Source: Geminicoccaceae bacterium (GTDB lineage: Bacteria; Pseudomonadota; Alphaproteobacteria; Geminicoccales; Geminicoccaceae). Taken from it: 64,000 nt of DNA. The notes beneath the pieces were generated by a model that did not search any database, had not been told where the DNA came from, and worked only from the letters and a program-made list of their open reading frames with translations. Made by a program: the position numbers and the translations under genes. Below are positions 17,571 to 26,568 of this stretch, in pieces (positions within the stretch are counted from its first letter, which is position 1; every line of letters starts with the position of its first letter). The stretch spans positions 1-64,000 of the forward strand of contig JANQPX010000049.1 of the NCBI GenBank assembly GCA_028285265.1. The letters run 5' to 3'.

Positions 17571-18755
17571 TTGCGGCGGATATACTCAGCTTTGCCGATT
17601 GTTGGCCTTGTCGGCATGATACTCTTCTCGTTGGGGTTGATACTTCCCTTGGCCGAGCAGATGAACCGTCAAGCCGTCCTCTGGATCACCGAAAGCAAAC
17701 CTTATCCCGCTGCACTGATTTTCCAGTATCTTAGATTCCTCGGCAATGGTGAAGCCACCAACAATCTCGGCGTGCTTTATCTACGCGGGATCGGGGTTGA
17801 ACGAGATCGCGAGCGGGCGATCGCCCTATTTGAGACGGCTGTTACAAAAGGCGTTGTGGCAGGGCGTTACAATTTGGTCCTGACCATGCCGAACCGCTTC
17901 AAGACGCCGAAAGACGTCATCCAGCGGCAGATCGCTCTTCTAAACGAGAATATCGATCTGGGCGACATTCCATCCCACGTGCTGGCCGCTGAACGGCTCT
18001 ACTACGTGAATAGGGAGGAATTTGTTCCCGACCGAGAAACGAGAAAACTGTCGCTACTGGAGATCGCCGCCCGAACAGGTGATGCCGACTATCTCTATCA
18101 ATTTGGAAAGGAGCTTGAGGTCCAGGCGTTTGAGCGAGAGGATGTCGGGCTGATGATCAAAGCGCTCCTTGCCTATCGACGCGCTTTCGACAACGGCAAT
18201 ATGCGTGGTGCCGAGGCCTTGGGCTCGGCTTGGCAGATACGCCAATGGGATGTCGAACCCAATCGTGCCGATGTTCTGGAAAAATCCGAGGCTGAATGGA
18301 CCGCGATTGCAGCGGAGAGTGGCAGCATCACGGCGCAATGCCGATATGGCAATCGCCATTTTGGTTGGATGGACGAGCTCACCGAGATGCTCGGCGAGCC
18401 TTCCAGGCTCGAAGGTAGGATTGAACGCTATTTGGCCCAAGAGAACCCGGTTTCCTGGATCACGTCCCTGAACTATCTGCAGAAATGTGCCCTTGCCAAA
18501 AAGCTCTCTTTTCCCCCAAATCCACCGTTTGGCGATACCGCCCTCTACGCGCGCAAACGTCGAGGAAGTGTCACCTCTTTAGCCAATTCGCCTCAGTGGG
18601 CGAATTATTATCTCGGCAAACTCTATGCACTGGGCCTGCATGTCGAGAAGAATCTTGATAAGGCTCGAAACCATTTCGATCGAGCTGCGAGGAAGGGCCG
18701 ATTTGCACAATCGGATGTTTGGATCGCGCATCTGATCCGACTGCAAGTGCAGTGA
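17571..18755 (+). CDS. Membrane-anchored Sel1-repeat protein
   Basis: 394 residues, starting at TTG 17571 with GGAGGA at 17561. An N-terminal hydrophobic segment (about 8-28) anchors it or acts as an uncleaved signal. Sel1-like repeats are clear at about 62-95 (NNLGVLYLRGIGVERDRERA) and near the C-terminus (NYYLGKLYALGLHVEKNLDK), with degenerate helical repeats between. Sel1 proteins scaffold protein complexes; no partner is suggested by context. The TTG start is the only one that includes the anchor. Confidence 0.75.
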   Translation: MRRIYSALPIVGLVGMILFSLGLILPLAEQMNRQAVLWITESKPYPAALIFQYLRFLGNGEATNNLGVLYLRGIGVERDRERAIALFETAVTKGVVAGRYNLVLTMPNRFKTPKDVIQRQIALLNENIDLGDIPSHVLAAERLYYVNREEFVPDRETRKLSLLEIAARTGDADYLYQFGKELEVQAFEREDVGLMIKALLAYRRAFDNGNMRGAEALGSAWQIRQWDVEPNRADVLEKSEAEWTAIAAESGSITAQCRYGNRHFGWMDELTEMLGEPSRLEGRIERYLAQENPVSWITSLNYLQKCALAKKLSFPPNPPFGDTALYARKRRGSVTSLANSPQWANYYLGKLYALGLHVEKNLDKARNHFDRAARKGRFAQSDVWIAHLIRLQVQ

Positions 18756-19073
18756 CGATCAAGAATTTTCTCGCGCCCGGAAATGCAAACGTCGTTTGGC
18801 TGACCCTCTATCGACAGCAGCAGCGTTTAAGCTGGGTTCAATGCAGGCCTGAGTACCCGCCGGCAAAGGGTCACTGACTAAGACCATTTGTCGGAAACAT
18901 TCTTTTGCAAAGCGGACACAATCCGTCGCCGTCCGAACAAAATGGCGACTCTATGGCCTACAGATCCTGCTCATGCAGCCTAATTCACCTGACAGACGTC
19001 ATCAGGAAACCGCTAGGGAGAAGGCTCTGGAGCTTGTGAGCCGGATAGGCGGACCGGCCGGCAGGAGCTTGTA
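18756..19073. other. 318-bp gene-free stretch
   Basis: No gene, repeat or clear terminator is seen between the Sel1 gene and the channel gene; the promoter of the latter is probably here. Confidence 0.4.
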
Positions 19074-19940
19074 GTGGCATCATATCATCGTCAGGAAGGA
19101 AGGAACGCTGCTCAAATTGATGCGTTGATGCCTCAGGAGATGGCTCAGCTAGCGGAGCGTACGGGGGTCAAGAAGGCAGAACAGGATTGGCACCGTCTCC
19201 TCGCACTGAGCGCGCTTGCTGGCGCGTTCGTGGCGTTCGGGGCCGCCTTTGCAGCTGCCGTCACAGCAGGTGCTGGAGACACGCCGGCCGGTCTTGTCCA
19301 GCTTGCAGGCGGTCTAGCATTCACGCTCGCCTATGTTCTTGCCATCGTTGGTGGGGCCGAGCTGTTTACGACGAACAACTTGATGGTCATGGCGTGGGCC
19401 CATGGGCGTCTTCCGCTGCATCGACTCTTCAGGGCCTGGGGGATCGTCTTCCTGGGGAATCTTATCGGAGCGATGGGCATGGCTGCACTATTGATCCTCT
19501 CTGGCCGGCATGAGGAAGTCGATGGAGGTCTCGGTGGAAAGCTTCTCTCTGCGGCTCACCGGATCCACGACCACAGCCTTTACGAAGCGCTGCTGCTCGG
19601 CATCCTTGGAAATAGTCTACTCTGCCTGGGCGTCTGGTTGACCTACAGTGCGCGATCGACTGTCGACCGAATCCTTGCTCTCACCCCTCCAGTCGCGGCC
19701 TTCTATGTACTGGGATTGGAACATGCGATCGCCGTCATGTTCTATCTGCCCTGCGCTGTCTTTATCAGTCTTTTCGCCGATCCCCAGTTCTGGACTGTCG
19801 TGGAGTACCAGCCTCTCCTTGTTTCTCCGGCATCATTTCTGCAGGTGTTGGTCCCGATCACAATCGGCAACATCCTCGGAGGCGGCGTCCTTGTCGCGCT
19901 GGTCTATTGGTTCGTCTATCTCCAGCCCGAACGAAACTGA
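19074..19940 (+). CDS. Formate/nitrite transporter (FNT) family channel
   Basis: 288 residues, GTG start at 19074 with CAGGAGC upstream. Six membrane segments with the FNT hallmarks: IVGGAELFTTNNLMVM (the family FTxN/TGN-type loop) and GNSLLCLGVWLTYSARS (G-N-x-L-C-x-G/W-x-A). It is a pentameric channel for formate, nitrite, hydrosulfide or a related small anion. The charged N-terminal 45 residues are cytoplasmic. Nearby genes do not indicate which anion. Confidence 0.88.
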   Translation: MASYHRQEGRNAAQIDALMPQEMAQLAERTGVKKAEQDWHRLLALSALAGAFVAFGAAFAAAVTAGAGDTPAGLVQLAGGLAFTLAYVLAIVGGAELFTTNNLMVMAWAHGRLPLHRLFRAWGIVFLGNLIGAMGMAALLILSGRHEEVDGGLGGKLLSAAHRIHDHSLYEALLLGILGNSLLCLGVWLTYSARSTVDRILALTPPVAAFYVLGLEHAIAVMFYLPCAVFISLFADPQFWTVVEYQPLLVSPASFLQVLVPITIGNILGGGVLVALVYWFVYLQPERN

Positions 19941-20357
19941 CGCACCAAAGCACCAACAGTTCGACGGGTTCTCGGCAATCTGAGGGAGATTGTTTGGGAT
20001 AGAGAGGCAATTTTTCGTTGGGACCAAAGGATGTATCGGCATCCCGCCAGGCAGTCACCATGACGACCTCATTGAACGTCGAGACCATGGATCGTTGCTG
20101 ACCGCTGGGACCTATGCCTGCTATCCAAAGCATCTCGGCGCGATTGATCCGCGAACGGTCAGGCTCGGGTGGTCCGCTAGTCAAATACAAGAATGGGCTG
20201 GTGATTATTTTGACAAGGTTGAGCTGGCCGCTTTTTTCCATGAAGTCATTGGCAAATAAAGAGAGTCTCATTTTTTTGAAAAAATAAAAAATACTGCAAT
20301 AAAATCGATCGCTCAGGTGTCTTAGAATTCTGAGAAGGCCTCAAGCGTGGAGCTATC
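19941..20357. other. 417-bp gene-free stretch
   Basis: One 89-codon open frame at 19990-20259 has no recognisable motif or ribosome site and is not called. The last 90 bp are AT-rich and probably hold the promoter of the next gene. Confidence 0.4.
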
Positions 20358-21683
20358 ATGCGAACAGCCATACAGACAATCCGACTGGTCGGATCGCAAT
20401 ATAAGAGTCTTAGGGGGCAGGTCATGTTGTTGCCAGGCTGCAGTCCTTTGGCTTTTGAGGCCGGTAATGACGCGACCCCTGAGCCCTCTATGGATGGAAT
20501 GAACTTAAGTCGACAGTGCGCCGCGTTCGCAGGTTTAGATCGTGTCGTCGGGAGTATCCTGCTCATGCCGATTATTGTTTGCATTCTTGCCTTGATAAAT
20601 TTGGCGATATGGCCGGTTTCGGTCTCAGCGCAGACGCATCAGCAATCGGTGTCGGTTGATCATGGGCCAGAGCGTGCTTCTAGTGATGATTGGATAGCGA
20701 TGTGGGTTCGAACGAGCATCATTGGCGACGCCGGTCTTCGTGACGTCACGGTTGAATCGGCCGAGCGTGCAATCGACGTCAACGATGCGGTTGGGATAGG
20801 TCGTGGCATCCAACTTGAAGACACCGGGCTTTCAGAAAGAAAGAACGTAGAGCAGCCAGAAGACGTGGCGACGACGGGCCTCAGGCCTCAGCAAAACAAG
20901 AGCGACCTCGTCGATCAGAATGAGGCGTTGAGGCAGCAGCTGGAAGCGACCCGCAAGGTGCTGGCTATTTTTGACGCGCAGGCGGCTGAAGCGCTCCGTG
21001 AGAATGAATTGCTTGTCGCAGAAGCGGAGCAGAGCAGGCAGCGCATTATCAGCTTGGAAAGGGAACTCAGCACGGCCGTTGAGACGATCAATAATGCCAA
21101 CCGCGACAACGACATATTGCTCGCTGAACTTGTGCAATTGCGGCAGCAGACCGCCAAACTGGGGAGCAGCGGCGCCACTGTAGGGGAGGGGGATCCTGAG
21201 CATATCCTTCCTGCAAAGAAGCCAGTGATCAAAAAAGCGTCGCATCAGTCACGCGCTGACTGGATTGCCGAGCTGATTGAGTATCATCCAGCGTCTTTCG
21301 ATGTCTCGCGCGAGGTCGAGATCAGTGCTCACCAAGAGAAACATGATGAGGCGCTCACAAAACATTTCCAGACAACTTTTGGCCCGAACTTCGCCTTACC
21401 CAATCTCGAGGCATTCGGCGTATCGTTGATTGGTGGACATGTAACGACGATCAATGGCGCTGAGACAGGCCGTATTGTTTATCGAGACGCTGACAACAAC
21501 ACATTGGATTTCTGGCTTGTCTCAAAATCTGGCCGAGCGAGCCAGGTGAGTTTTGGCGAGCAAAACGAACTCAATTTTGTTCATTGGGGTGAGAATCATG
21601 TGGCCTATGCTCTCGTCGGCCCCCTAGCGTGGCGTAACCTTGCCCCTATTGCCGGCGAGCTCCATCAACGCTTTCGCCAGTGA
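20358..21683 (+). CDS. Exported or anchored coiled-coil protein of unknown function
   Basis: 441 residues; the ATG at 20358 has a GGAG at 20348. A hydrophobic segment at about 65-89 ends SVSAQ and looks like a late signal peptide or anchor, so the true start could be 20490 or 20499. Residues about 190-262 are a strong coiled coil (leucine heptads, QNEALRQQLEATRKVLAIFD and onward). The C-terminal 130 residues (SADWIAELIEYHP region onward) form a mixed fold I do not recognise. Alone on its strand. No function can be given. Confidence 0.65.
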   Translation: MRTAIQTIRLVGSQYKSLRGQVMLLPGCSPLAFEAGNDATPEPSMDGMNLSRQCAAFAGLDRVVGSILLMPIIVCILALINLAIWPVSVSAQTHQQSVSVDHGPERASSDDWIAMWVRTSIIGDAGLRDVTVESAERAIDVNDAVGIGRGIQLEDTGLSERKNVEQPEDVATTGLRPQQNKSDLVDQNEALRQQLEATRKVLAIFDAQAAEALRENELLVAEAEQSRQRIISLERELSTAVETINNANRDNDILLAELVQLRQQTAKLGSSGATVGEGDPEHILPAKKPVIKKASHQSRADWIAELIEYHPASFDVSREVEISAHQEKHDEALTKHFQTTFGPNFALPNLEAFGVSLIGGHVTTINGAETGRIVYRDADNNTLDFWLVSKSGRASQVSFGEQNELNFVHWGENHVAYALVGPLAWRNLAPIAGELHQRFRQ

Positions 21684-21936
21684 GTGCATTTCTAAAAGAG
21701 CCGAGTTCGGCCGACCGCCAATGGCGTATTCAACAATGACAAAGATTGGGTGGGTCTCTGGATGCCATCTGGTGGAGGCGGGACGTTGGTCGATATGAGG
21801 GGCGTCACGTTAGGGGCGACGTCGAGTAGAGGGTTCTTGTTTCCTCGGGCGCTAACGCGGGTTCATCGGTGAGCTTCCGTTCGCCTTCCCCACAACGCCA
21901 GAAGTCCCATGCCTTGCGCGACCCCAGCCGGCGACG

Positions 21937-22629
21937 TCAGTCGTCCAGCCATGCTCGGATACTCTTGGTGACGGCATCGGGGGCTTCGAGTGTGGTTAAG
22001 TGTCCTGCATCTTCGATGATCTCCAACCGTGATCCGGTGAGGAGTCGGTGCATGAGTTCATGTCGTTCGACCGGGCATGGGATGTCATGCCGACCGCAAA
22101 GCACGAGTGATCGACCTCTAAAGTGGCGAAGTGTTTGTGTTTGGTCTTGGCGATCACGCAGGGCTTGAGATTGGCGGGCAAATACATCTGCTCCGAGATT
22201 TGTGGCCATCGTCATGCAAAGATCAAGAATGGCAGCACGATTGGTCTCATTGGCGAGGTAGTTTGGTTTCATCTCATCACGCATGATGCGGGTGAGGTCG
22301 CCTGCCTTGGCTGCGGCAATCTGGGGGCCGCGGCGAGCTTGCATTTCGGGCGTCTCCGCCAGTGGATTGGTGTCGAGAAGTGCCAGCCGTTCAACACGCT
22401 CCGGAGCTTGGCGCAAGACCTCCATCGCGACGATGCCGCCCATAGAGAAGCCGGCAAGTGCAAAGCCTTTCGGTGCCTTGTCGAGCACCTCTCCGGCCAG
22501 GGCTTGCATCGTGTCATGTGCGTCGATGGAGGCGATTTGGATCGCTCGATGTGTCGACAGTGCGGCGATTTGCGGCGCGAAGATTCGCGCATCGCACATC
22601 ATGCCTGGAATGAGAACGAGTGGAGTCAT
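21937..22629 (-). CDS. Alpha/beta hydrolase
   Basis: 230 residues. The opening MTPLVLIPGMMCDARIF carries the oxyanion-hole segment, the nucleophile elbow is GFSMGG (Ser about 78), and the terminal EDAGHLTTLEAPDAV contains the catalytic histidine. Resembles small esterase/haloperoxidase-like hydrolases of unknown substrate. It lies downstream of the formyltransferase gene on the same strand, 140 bp away; an operon link is uncertain. Confidence 0.88.
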   Translation of the reverse strand: MTPLVLIPGMMCDARIFAPQIAALSTHRAIQIASIDAHDTMQALAGEVLDKAPKGFALAGFSMGGIVAMEVLRQAPERVERLALLDTNPLAETPEMQARRGPQIAAAKAGDLTRIMRDEMKPNYLANETNRAAILDLCMTMATNLGADVFARQSQALRDRQDQTQTLRHFRGRSLVLCGRHDIPCPVERHELMHRLLTGSRLEIIEDAGHLTTLEAPDAVTKSIRAWLDD

Positions 22630-22769
22630 GGCAAGGCGGGTACGTCAGCGTTGTGGTCAGGTTTGGCCCTGTTTGACCAATGTCAGGATCGGAGTCTACG
22701 TGGCAAGGAGATCTGCTACAATCTCGGACCGTTTTGTTGATCGGGTTCAGTTCCTCGTTTGGCTGGCCA

Positions 22770-23552
22770 TCACCAAACGCCGCGGGTGACTCCATTCCAC
22801 AGATAGGCCCAAAGTGTCGGCGGAAACCATAGCTTGGATGGAAGGCTCATAGACTTTGGCGAGAGATGATTGTTGAGGGCGTCTTCGATGGCTTGGCGAA
22901 AATAGGGCATTGCCTGCGCTGTCACGCGATGTTGGTAGGTTGCGATATTGTCGGAGTGCTCGAAATCGGCCTTCGACTGGTAAAGGATATCGCCGGTATC
23001 CACGCCTTCATCGACCAGATGGATGGTAAAACCGGCGTGATCGGCGTCCCCTTCCACCATGGCCCAATAGGCTGGGCATTGGCCGCGATATTGAGGATTG
23101 ATCCCTCCGTGGAAATTGATAAACGGTGCTGGCACGCAGTTCAGCGTTTCTTTCCCGATGATTTGGGTTGCGTAAACCGCGACCACGGCTGGATCCAGTT
23201 TTCGTAGCTCGTCGCGGCAGTGATCGGAATTGACAGACTTGATTAGGATCGTCTCAATTTCGGGTTGTTCCTTTGAATTCAGCGCGTACTCGGTCTCGAT
23301 CAAATTGATCCGGCGTTGACTTGCTTTACTGAGGATCTTGAAAAGATGGTGCGACATGGTTTGTCCGACGGCGGTCGGCCAGCCAAGCCGTCGGGCCCGG
23401 TTTTTCATCATCTTGCCGCGCGGCGGGCCATTTTCCCGAAGTACAACAAGGCGGCCGCCAAGCTTTTTTAGATCATTCGCAACGATGTTCGGTAGCGGGC
23501 CTGCTGACGTTAGGAGAGCGACTGCCTGATTTTCTGCGCTGATCGTCGTCAT
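22770..23552 (-). CDS. Formyltransferase-fold protein (not housekeeping Fmt)
   Basis: 260 residues. The formyltransferase catalytic triad is visible: Asn and His in INFHGGINPQYRG and the later Asp in VDTGDILYQ. This transfers a formyl group from 10-formyl-tetrahydrofolate to an amine. It lacks the C-terminal tRNA-binding domain of methionyl-tRNA formyltransferase and has a different N-terminal region, so a sugar-nucleotide or small-molecule amine acceptor is more likely. No sugar-pathway partner is next to it. Ribosome site GAGAG precedes the start. Confidence 0.85.
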   Translation of the reverse strand: MTTISAENQAVALLTSAGPLPNIVANDLKKLGGRLVVLRENGPPRGKMMKNRARRLGWPTAVGQTMSHHLFKILSKASQRRINLIETEYALNSKEQPEIETILIKSVNSDHCRDELRKLDPAVVAVYATQIIGKETLNCVPAPFINFHGGINPQYRGQCPAYWAMVEGDADHAGFTIHLVDEGVDTGDILYQSKADFEHSDNIATYQHRVTAQAMPYFRQAIEDALNNHLSPKSMSLPSKLWFPPTLWAYLWNGVTRGVW

Positions 23553-24142
23553 CGAGCTCTCGAAGGAAGGGTCTTCATCGTTGCTTCGTCAGCTTCGCGG
23601 TCTAGCCATCATGCTGATGTCGTCTCTTCTGCGAAACGTATATCGGCGACACGACGACGGTTAGCTTTAGGCCTAATGGCCCAAAGTGATCAAGCCTAAA
23701 CGGTGGCACCACAACGGACGAGGCCTTTGCCTTTATCACGCTTGGCATCATGGGGTTGTCGATACCCGCATGATCGTTCCGCGTGCCGCTGCCGAACATG
23801 CCGACCCTTTCACAAAATCGATTGTCGACGAACGGGAAAGTCAGGCCTCAGGTCCAAAAATGTGGGCGGAAGAGGGGATATAGGCCAATGTGGCTGTAGG
23901 CTTGACGAGACCTTGGCGTGCGCTTGCCCGAAGAAGGATGCCTCTTCACACGTGCTCCATCACGTCAACACGGACGTGGGGGCCAAGGTCTTGACCATCC
24001 CCAGATGTGATCCTTGTCGCTGCTGTTTCCGATCTTTTCGATCTTGCATCAATGCAGCCCGCGGTCGCGTATCGATGCCGATCTTGGCATTCGTTGCACC
24101 AAAATCCATGTTAATGGGGATCGAACCAACGCTCGAGAAGGC
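23553..24142. other. 590-bp gene-free stretch
   Basis: Several short open frames overlap here in opposing frames without family resemblance. A weak dyad (TTTAGGC at 23666, GCCTAAA at 23694) is seen. Nothing else can be supported. Confidence 0.4.
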
Positions 24143-24967
24143 ATGATGATGCCCCATGTCATCCGCCATGTGTTCGTTTGCACCCTGTTTCTGGCGAGCA
24201 TGCTCCTTGCCGGGAGGCCTGTGGCGGCCGACGAGAGCTCCCTTGGGTGTAACGAAGATGCCATGCTGGTGTTTGATGCATCGGGATCCATGGCGAGCAT
24301 GGGCTACAACGGTTTAGCAATTCCTCGAATTTTTGAGGCTCGTGATGCGCTTCGTGAAATCTTGCCGCAGGTCTCACCGTTTCGGCGGCTCGGTCTGGTC
24401 GTCTATGGGCCTGGGCCGCGAAATGCTTGCAGTAATGTTCATTTGCGCTTGCAACCGGTGCCTCATGCTGCCGACAGGATTCTTGCCGAGATCGAAGCCC
24501 TTCAGCCTGAGGGTGACACGCCACTGACGGAGGCTGTTGGCAAGGCTGCCGAGGCGCTCTCGCATCGAGATCGCCCGGGCATTATCGTGTTGGTCACCGA
24601 TGGCCGCGAGACATGCGGTGGTGCGCCCTGCGTTTTAGCTGAGCAAATTGTCAGAGATAGCGCCGATCTTACAGTGCATGTCATTGGCTTCAGGGTAAGG
24701 GGTGAGAGCTTCGATCCGACGAGTTTTGGCGATGGTGGCTTTGAAAAGGGTGGTTACACCCAAGCGCGCTGTCTTGCTGATCAAACCGGCGGTCTCTATT
24801 TGTCGGCTGAGAGCACGGAAGAGCTCGTTGATGCGCTACAACAAACTCTGGGTTGCGCGCTCCTGAGCGATGCTGCTGGGCATCGGCAGATCCTTGCCGA
24901 TGGCGAAGATATGAAGACGCATTTTGTCTCCATGGCTGAGAGCCTCGCCCCGGTGTTTGGTCCGTAA
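24143..24967 (+). CDS. Secreted von Willebrand factor A domain protein
   Basis: About 274 residues. Three consecutive ATGs (24143, 24146, 24149) follow GAGAAGG; the last has the best spacing. The signal peptide ends near GRPVAADE. The vWA domain spans about 38-250 with an intact metal site: DASGS, the TPLTEA threonine, and VTDGRETCGG. Such exported vWA proteins bind protein ligands through Mg2+. Several cysteines (C-E/N pairs) suggest disulfides. A promoter must lie in the 590-bp spacer. Partner unknown. Confidence 0.85.
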   Translation: MMMPHVIRHVFVCTLFLASMLLAGRPVAADESSLGCNEDAMLVFDASGSMASMGYNGLAIPRIFEARDALREILPQVSPFRRLGLVVYGPGPRNACSNVHLRLQPVPHAADRILAEIEALQPEGDTPLTEAVGKAAEALSHRDRPGIIVLVTDGRETCGGAPCVLAEQIVRDSADLTVHVIGFRVRGESFDPTSFGDGGFEKGGYTQARCLADQTGGLYLSAESTEELVDALQQTLGCALLSDAAGHRQILADGEDMKTHFVSMAESLAPVFGP

Positions 24968-25092
24968 GCGCGGCGTTCATAGCTGACGAGCATGGTCTGA
25001 ACCCGAGCCTGAAAGGCGTGGCGATGACGCTGTGTTTGACAGATCGTCCATTCCTGCACGCCAGCAATGAAAGACGGACTCGCTTGTCGGGC

Positions 25093-26388
25093 TTAGACGC
25101 CCGAGGTTGGCGTGGGCCGTTTTTGCAGTGCATCAAGGCAGCGGCCGATGCGCATCTTAGCCCTCGGCAATATACCGTTTTCGGCAATCCAAGCGGCATA
25201 CTCGCGATAGTGAGGATCACCTGACAAATGATGTTCCTCGGTCTTGGCCCGGAGGTAATAGATGCCGTTGACGACCAACAGTAGCGTGCAGTTCTGCAGG
25301 GCGGTCGTTGTATCGACGGTGGATAGGAAGGGCAAATGGGCCAGCCACCAAAACACGTTCTTGGAAAAATAGGCGGGATGTTGGAAGTAACGATAGGGAC
25401 CATTGGTAATAATCCCTCGATGGGTGAGATTAGAAAATCGAATGCCAAAAATGACGGTGGCCCAAGCATAAATGAATGTGAGCATGACGATAGCCGTGCC
25501 CCAGATGATGAGCAGGCCATCCATCCCGTCAAACCAAGCTGTCCACGCCTGACCGCCGTTGCGATAGTCGAGAGGGCCTCCCGGACCCATGAGGATCATA
25601 GGGGGATAGCACACTAAGACAGCCGCCCAGCCGCCGAGAAACGGATTGGCCGAGCGGATATGAGAATCGAGAGGCCGTAGTGTCAGGACGTAGCCGATCG
25701 TTCCAAAACAGATGTCATAAAGAAACAGCAGTCTTATCAGGAATAAAGCGAAGGCTCCTGGTTCATCGAAGACTGTCGATAGATCAAAATGGATGACGGA
25801 GGCTACAATGTTCGGGCAAAACGATATCATCAGGGCTAAGAAAAATCCTTTTACCGCCCAGGCTCGCAAGTGATCGATAACCTTGGCCTTATCCACTTGA
25901 TCCTTTTGTAGACAAGCGAGTTTGCCCACATGCCAAAGACCGTCTTTTGGATCGACCATGTGACGACTTGTCCACCAGATATAGGGCGGCGCAAGAATAA
26001 TGAGAAAGGGAAGGACGAGATCCAAAAGTGCAAAATAGAAATCGAATTCTTTGGATGCGTAGGACCTGATTGAAAAGTAAGCGAGGCCAAGCAACGTCCA
26101 GGTCGCTAAGAGACCAAGCAACTTGGTGACGACTACAGGCCTTAGGTCTGCTGCACTGTGCTTGAGTGAGAAGTCGAGGCCGGTGCTCGCCCGACGATAG
26201 ACTCGTCCGACAGCCAAATCCCAGACGACCATAGGAACCGCCGTGCCCAAGAGCAGCAGAAAGACTGCAGCGGGCAGGGCCACGTCGGAGACGAGGATAA
26301 CGAGCAGCATGATGGTGAGGGAAAGAGCCCCGACATACCCGGTTACACTGCTGACGTCAGATTCCGGACGACCTTTCCATTTGCTCAT
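25093..26388 (-). CDS. Membrane protein with ICMT-like methyltransferase domain
   Basis: 431 residues with about ten membrane helices. The C-terminal 120 residues carry the isoprenylcysteine carboxyl methyltransferase/phospholipid methyltransferase pattern: GPYRYFQHPAYFSKNVFWW then LRAKTEEHHLSGDPHYREY, the SAM-binding RHPxY and EExxL-Y motifs. The N-terminal 300 residues are extra membrane helices not found in the minimal enzyme. Start 26388 has GAGAG upstream. The methyl acceptor is likely a lipid but unknown. An 11-bp dyad lies about 33 bp before the start. Confidence 0.75.
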   Translation of the reverse strand: MSKWKGRPESDVSSVTGYVGALSLTIMLLVILVSDVALPAAVFLLLLGTAVPMVVWDLAVGRVYRRASTGLDFSLKHSAADLRPVVVTKLLGLLATWTLLGLAYFSIRSYASKEFDFYFALLDLVLPFLIILAPPYIWWTSRHMVDPKDGLWHVGKLACLQKDQVDKAKVIDHLRAWAVKGFFLALMISFCPNIVASVIHFDLSTVFDEPGAFALFLIRLLFLYDICFGTIGYVLTLRPLDSHIRSANPFLGGWAAVLVCYPPMILMGPGGPLDYRNGGQAWTAWFDGMDGLLIIWGTAIVMLTFIYAWATVIFGIRFSNLTHRGIITNGPYRYFQHPAYFSKNVFWWLAHLPFLSTVDTTTALQNCTLLLVVNGIYYLRAKTEEHHLSGDPHYREYAAWIAENGILPRAKMRIGRCLDALQKRPTPTSGV

Positions 26389-26420
26389 GCGATCTCTCGT
26401 TGGCAACAAGAGCGATTCTT

Positions 26421-26453
26421 CGTTTTGACCTCCACTATACTAAGGTCAAAACG
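26421..26453. promoter_or_regulatory. 11-bp inverted repeat before the methyltransferase gene
   Basis: CGTTTTGACCT at 26421-26431 is a perfect inverted repeat of AGGTCAAAACG at 26443-26453, with an 11-base spacer. It lies between the serine hydrolase stop and the methyltransferase start (both minus strand). No T-run follows, so an operator is as likely as a terminator. Confidence 0.5.
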
Positions 26454-26568
26454 TTAGAAATTTGGTTAAGACGCAGCTTGGCCTTCGGCCCCTAGTTCGA
26501 CCTCTTTTGGACCGGGACCATATGCGCTCAGAAGGCCTCCGCGCCGTGTCCTTTACGGAATAATGGGT

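Noticed and set aside
19990..20259. 89-codon open frame on the plus strand
   Set aside because: No ribosome site, no motif and no hydrophobic or domain pattern.
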